Shown here piece by piece: positions 59,796-64,000 of a DNA stretch of 64,000 bases. Positions within the stretch are counted from its first letter, which is position 1, and every line of letters begins with the position of its first letter. The notes under the pieces are model-generated. The model was not told where the DNA came from, made no database searches, and saw nothing but the letters and a program-made list of their open reading frames with translations. The position numbers and the translations under genes are program-made. The stretch is from Gautieria morchelliformis (Eukaryota; Basidiomycota; Agaricomycetes; Gomphales; Gomphaceae): the NCBI GenBank assembly GCA_015179125.1, contig WHVA01000270.1:85023-149022 (forward strand). The letters are read 5' to 3'.

Positions 59796-60420
59796 GGTCA
59801 GATGGTGGGAGTTTCTCTCCCAGTTCAATTTCAACACCGTTCATGTTGACGGTATAGAGAACAAGGTAGTGGACTGCCTGTTGCGCTACTACGAGAGCGA
59901 CATGAGTGATGACAATCACCCGGACCATGTCTTCGTGAACGTGGATGCGTGTTTAGACCCGGACGGTGAGTTATTGCCCACCGACCGGTATGTCGAGCTG
60001 CGAACAGCGGCGACAAGATGCTCTAAATGCCTTGCTGAGAAGACAGAGGCGAGAGTAACGGAAGCTGCCGCATTAAACGAGGGCTCTCCAGAGCCCGCGA
60101 ACATCGCCACGTCCTGCGATGATGACAATGACATCAGAGCCATCACCGCAGGAAATGACGGCGCGCCCCTGCGCCGGGTCGTCGAGCAAGGTGTAGACCT
60201 GTCTAAGGTCCTATGAGACGCGTACCACAGGGACACCATGCTCACAAAGATCATGGCGCACCCGGACGCGCACCTGAGATTCGGGATCTGGGACGGGCTG
60301 ATCTGGACTAAGAATCAGCTCAAAAGAGACATCATTGCCGTCCCCCGCTCTGTTCTTCAAGGGGGAAGGAAGCTGATCGAAATTATCATCGATCGGGCAC
60401 ATCAGATAGTCGGCCACTAA
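59796..60420 (+). pseudogene. Ty3/gypsy RNase H to integrase zinc-finger fragment
   Basis: The plus strand encodes RWWEFLSQFNFNTVHVDG and NKVVDCLLRYYESDMSDDNH, the RNase H end of a Ty3/gypsy polyprotein. DACLDPDGELLPTDRYVELR follows, and after a frame change near 60217 comes FGIWDGLIWTKNQLKRDIIA and GGRKLIEIIIDRAHQIVGH, the zinc-binding start of an integrase. RT and the integrase core are absent. The fragment belongs to a different Ty3 lineage from the minus-strand element beside it. Confidence 0.75.
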
Positions 60421-61051
60421 AGTATCCCCATCATTGTTCCTGCTCCACAGCTGTATGCAGCCTGTGGAGCATTTCCACATTACCCTGACCCATTCTATCA
60501 CTATCTTGAACACTGGTAGTCACTCTATTTTAGTATAAGTAGCTACCATAAATGTACGAACAAATCATCCAGAATATTATCCAGAACAATCCAGAATTGC
60601 TGTTTCACCTCCTGAAGTAACTGTAGACTTGTTTGATAGCTACAGAACTTATTTCTTGATAGATTTCTCTAATCCTTTGTTGAGAGTCTACTATAACTGG
60701 CTATACTATACTGTTCCAAAAGCGAAAGCTTTGGACCTCTTGTTCCTCTGTTCTCACCCATTTCTTCCTCGACTCGGTCATGTGACCTACATCAATCAGT
60801 GACGCACTTGCTCCACAGAGCTTAGTCAGCTCGCGCATATACCGTGCACAGGGGTGCACGAAGAGTCCCAACTCCCTGAGTCATCAAATATATCACTTCT
60901 GATATATCTGATCTATTATTCCTAAAATACAAGAGGGGGGATTCTCACCTGACAAGGGGAAATCCAAAGAGAAAAGTCTAAGGACCCCCAATGTCAGCGA
61001 GCCCGTATTATACTACACTGTGCAGCCAGGGACAACACTTGGCACCCGCCA
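60421..61051. other. Possible LTR or 3' region of the chromovirus
   Basis: This is the region just beyond the 3' end of the minus-strand pol, where an LTR would be expected. A G-run on the minus strand (about 60985-60991) could be a polypurine tract, but no second LTR is in the window, so its borders cannot be fixed. Confidence 0.3.
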
Positions 61052-64000
61052 TCAACCCTGCATCCCCCTGACCTCCCTGACCCTTGATCGACCCTTGATG
61101 CCACCTATTAGGCGAGTCGCTTGATTTCCGACACTGTTCCGAGAGTGGAAGTCGGAAATTGGAGTGGAACTGGCAAGGCGAACAGAACTGGTGGAAGTCC
61201 TCCCAGAAGCGGAATCATTTCCGAAAGCGGAGGCGGAGATGGAATCGGAACCGGAAGCAGAGTCGGAAATGGAGTCGGAACTGGGTGTGGAGTCGGAAAT
61301 GGAAATGGCAAACAGGGTGTCCCCTGACATCACCCCCCCTCTAGCGTGCTGCGTCCTCGAAGCACGGGACACAAGGGATTGAAATGCCAGCGAGCGGATT
61401 CGGCGAGGGGCACTGGGGTGTGTCCTATAGAACTCACGGAGTTTGTCTGGAGCAGAAACATCTTGCTCCGGGACCCACGAATTCTCCTCATACCCATACC
61501 CTTCCCATTTCACGAGGAATTGGAGTCATCCTTGCACAAACCGGCTGTCCAGGATCCATTCCACCACATAGTGCTCTTCCCCATCTACAATTTCCGGCGG
61601 AGGTGGCGGACATGCCTTCCGACCTGGAATTGGGTCCTCAAGCATAGGGAGTAACTTCACCACGTTGAAGACGGGGGTGGAGGTGGGACATGGACATCGG
61701 AAGTCGGAGGCGGTATGCATTCCGTCCAACCCTCCGCATCACTGTGAAGGGCCCAAGGTGGTGGTGGGCAAGCTTCTGTGAAGGGCGTGTGGTGCGGATG
61801 TCACTTGCATCTAGATACACCTTGTCTCCAACTTGGTACTCCAGGGCAGGAACCCGGCGTTGGTTGTAGTACCTTGCCATGTCATCCTTGGCCTTTGCAA
61901 GGGCCGACTTGGCTTCCAAAAGGGTGGAGTCCATGCGGTCTCCGAACTCATTGACCGTCTCGAGTCGGGACTCAGCCTGGCGTGGTTCGAAGCCCATCCG
62001 CGGGTGTCGTCCAGAGTCAAGCATGAAGGGAGTCTGTTGCGTGGCAGAATGTACATGGTTGTTGTATTGGAATTCCGCCAGTGGAAGCAACTCATCCCAG
62101 TCATCCTGCCTCTCATTGACAAAGAGGCGGAGATATTGCTCCAACTCCTGATTGACCCATTCCGTCTGTCCGTCACCCTGCGGATGGTACGCGGTGGTGG
62201 TAGCCAACTTTATGCCGAGCAGGCGGTAGAGCTCCCGAGTCAGTTCCGCGACAAACTGCGGACCTCGGTCGGAAACAACTTGCTTCGGGAGCCCATGCAA
62301 CTTCCAGACATGTGCAAGGAACAGGCGGGCCGCTCCAAGGGCCGATAGTCGTGTGCATCGGAATGAAGTGGGACACCTTGCTTACCAAATCCACGACGTT
62401 CATGATCGCGTCGTAGCCATGAGACTCCGGGAGTTCAACGATGAAGTCGACACTGATGGTGTCCCAGCGGGATTCGGGAATCGGGAGCGGAACAAGTTCT
62501 CCGACAGGCGGATGTCGTTGCGCTTTGGTTCAGAGACAAAGGTCACATGTCTTCACGTACTGTCCAATGTAGCGGGACATCTGAGGCCACCAGGAATTCC
62601 GAGCCACTAACTCCAGCGTCTTCCACCTGCCAGCATGCCCAGCGACCTGTGTGTCATGGTGCTGGGACACGACGCGACGGCGGAGGTCCGCCCCACCTGG
62701 AACGTAGACCTTGCCTCTAAAGTGGAGCAGTCCATCACGTTCCGACAACTCCGCTGCCCATACAGACCGTGAGTGCCCTTTCCGAAGTTCCTCCACTGCC
62801 TTCACAACCGACTCCTCCTTCTCTCCATTCCGGTACTGCCTCCAGATGTCCCAGAGCATTTCCGCTTCCGCCCCAACTTCAGTCACTCCTTCTAGGGCGC
62901 AGATTGCAAAGGGACTTGGGCGGAGCAGTGTCATATCCGCGTTGTCCCCACTTCCGCTTCCATGATCCGCACGGCGGGATAGGGCATCGGGCTTGCCCAT
63001 GGTGCGGCCGGGGCAGTGGTGGAGCATGAAGTCGAACCGGGACAGGTGTAGGGACCACCGTGCTTGTCGTCGGTTCAACTTCTTAGACGTGCGCAAATAC
63101 TCGAGGTTCTTGTGGTCTGTCCAGATCTCAAACGGGCATAGAGCACCCTCGAGGAAGTGTCGCCACTCCTCCAGCGCTCGGATGATTGCCAGCATCTCCT
63201 TGTCGTGGATCTCATAGTTCCGCTCGACCGGACTAAGGCTCTTAGAGAAGAAGGCAATTGGATGCCACCCCCCACTATCTTCCGAGGACTGTTGTGACAA
63301 GACTGCTCCGGTAGCTGTGTCGGAAGAATCCGCCTCGACTCGATAAGGGCGAGAGTCGTCGGGAAATATCAGGACCGGGGCAGAAGTGATCAGCTCCTTG
63401 AGTTTGTCAAAGGAGGCCTGTTCTGGCTCTCCCCACTGCCATCCAACCTCCTTCTTGGTGAGGTCGAAGAGGGCACGGGCGTGGCAGGAGAAGTCCTTGA
63501 CAAACCACCGGTAGAAATTGACAAACCCAATGAAGGACTGGACCTCCTTCTTGTTCCGCAGCACCGGCCAATCCGATACACCGGAAACCTTGACTGGGTC
63601 CATTTCCACCTTTCCTTCCGACACAATCACCCCAAGATACTCTATCCGCGTCCGCTCAAATTCGCACTTTTCTGGCTTGAGACACAGGTTGTACTCCCGG
63701 AGCCGTTCCAGCACTCTCCGCACGACTTTCCAATGTTCGGACATTGTTTTTGTGAAGATGAGGATGTCATCAAGGTAGACGCAGACAACCCCTTCTGCTA
63801 TCATGTCACGGAAAATGTCATTCATCATCGTCTGGAACGTGGCAGGACTGTTGGTGAGGCCAAAGAACATGACCTGTGGCTCAAAGAGTCCTCGTTGGTG
63901 CAGAATGCGGCCTTCCACTCGCTCCCTCCCCAGATCCGGACATTATTGAAGCCCAGCAGACATCTAGCTTAGTGAAGTACCTTGCCAGAGTTGTGTGATC
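61052..64000 (-). pseudogene. Chromodomain Ty3/gypsy pol, degenerate, runs off the edge
   Basis: Minus strand in order: RT (FFGLTNSPATFQTMMNDIF, active site CVYLDDILIF), RNase H (EADSSDTATGAVLSQQ, WTDHKNLEYLRTSKKLNRRQ), and the integrase H2C2 finger (HDTQVAGHAGRWKTLELVAR, KTCDLCL). The integrase core is VVSDRGPQFVAELTRELYRL and AYHPQGDGQTEWVNQELEQY; a chromodomain follows (VVEWILDS, LVKWEGYGYEENSWVPEQD). Breaks: TGA after KTCDLCL (about 62530, CGA expected); frameshift near 62340; one extra C near 61670; TGA before LQFLVKWEG (about 61527); further frameshifts near 63895 and 63950. Gag, protease and the RT start lie outside the window or are lost. It is a dead copy. Confidence 0.92.
61144..61320. 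repeat. Imperfect GGAA/TCGGAA-type short tandem repeats
   Basis: Repeated GGAAxxGGAxTCGGAA units of about 6-18 bases. On the minus strand this falls in the low-complexity Ser/Asp-rich tail after the chromodomain, so it is likely the 3' end of pol rather than a separate element. Confidence 0.7.

Noticed and set aside
1..64000. tRNA or rRNA genes
   Set aside because: A read-through by eye found no B-box-like motif with a convincing cloverleaf and no rRNA core sequence. A covariance-model scan would be decisive.

Overview
The window is nuclear DNA of an agaricomycete (basidiomycete) fungus. Host genes are cut by many short GT-AG introns of about 45-75 bases with mini-exons, the readable proteins match basidiomycete gene families, and there are no bacterial operons or Shine-Dalgarno sites. 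I name no species.

Layout. 1-5.4 kb is a tandem duplication of a 2.65 kb unit carrying a coiled-coil ORF and two long-stem hairpins. 5.4-8.2 kb has only weak ORFs. 8.3-42.4 kb is the gene-bearing part: a secreted GH16 beta-glucanase (8285-9466), a roughly 370-400 bp inverted duplication of an unknown coding fragment (10.1-11.0 kb), an EFM7-type elongation-factor methyltransferase (11692-12876), a small secreted/single-TM protein (15467-16050, minus), two tandem paralogous units of an unknown family (16.8-20.4 kb), an Msb1/Mug8-type morphogenesis protein (21491-24945), a 12-exon cyclophilin (25690-26839), condensin SMC2 (27210-31641, minus), a salicylate-hydroxylase-like FAD monooxygenase (32567-34600), a tandem-domain ABM/ferredoxin-like stress protein (36030-36808), a GPI-anchored six-hairpin glycosidase-like protein (37693-39395), spindle checkpoint MAD1 (40057-42381, minus), and a SCY1-like pseudokinase gene (42619-44220) that is 3'-truncated and carries a frame break.

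44.2-64 kb is a nest of repeats. A perfect array of 21 copies of a 20-base hairpin unit (45432-45851) abuts the outer edge of a very large inverted repeat: arms of about 4.9 kb (45851-50763 and 53710-58645) around a 2.9 kb unique centre. The arms carry two genes of a DNA-transposon-like element (a large transposase-like protein and an accessory protein), and each arm has its own frameshifts. The centre holds the 5' half of the large gene, an intact 184-codon three-exon gene and an inverted coding remnant. Just outside the right arm is a Tc1/mariner-type DDE transposase (58672-59372). Next come a degenerate Ty3/gypsy fragment (59796-60420) and a broken chromodomain-bearing Ty3/gypsy pol (61052-64000, minus) that runs off the window.

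The host genes cover cell-wall and carbohydrate turnover (GH16, six-hairpin protein), cell-cycle and chromosome functions (SMC2, MAD1), polarity (Msb1), translation-factor methylation (EFM7) and folding (cyclophilin). They do not form an evident biosynthetic cluster. The most unusual structures are the giant foldback with complementary lesions in its arms, the hairpin satellite at its edge with a TATA-like signal pointing into it, the smaller inverted gene duplication at 10.1-11.0 kb, and the tandem hairpin-bearing repeat at the left end.
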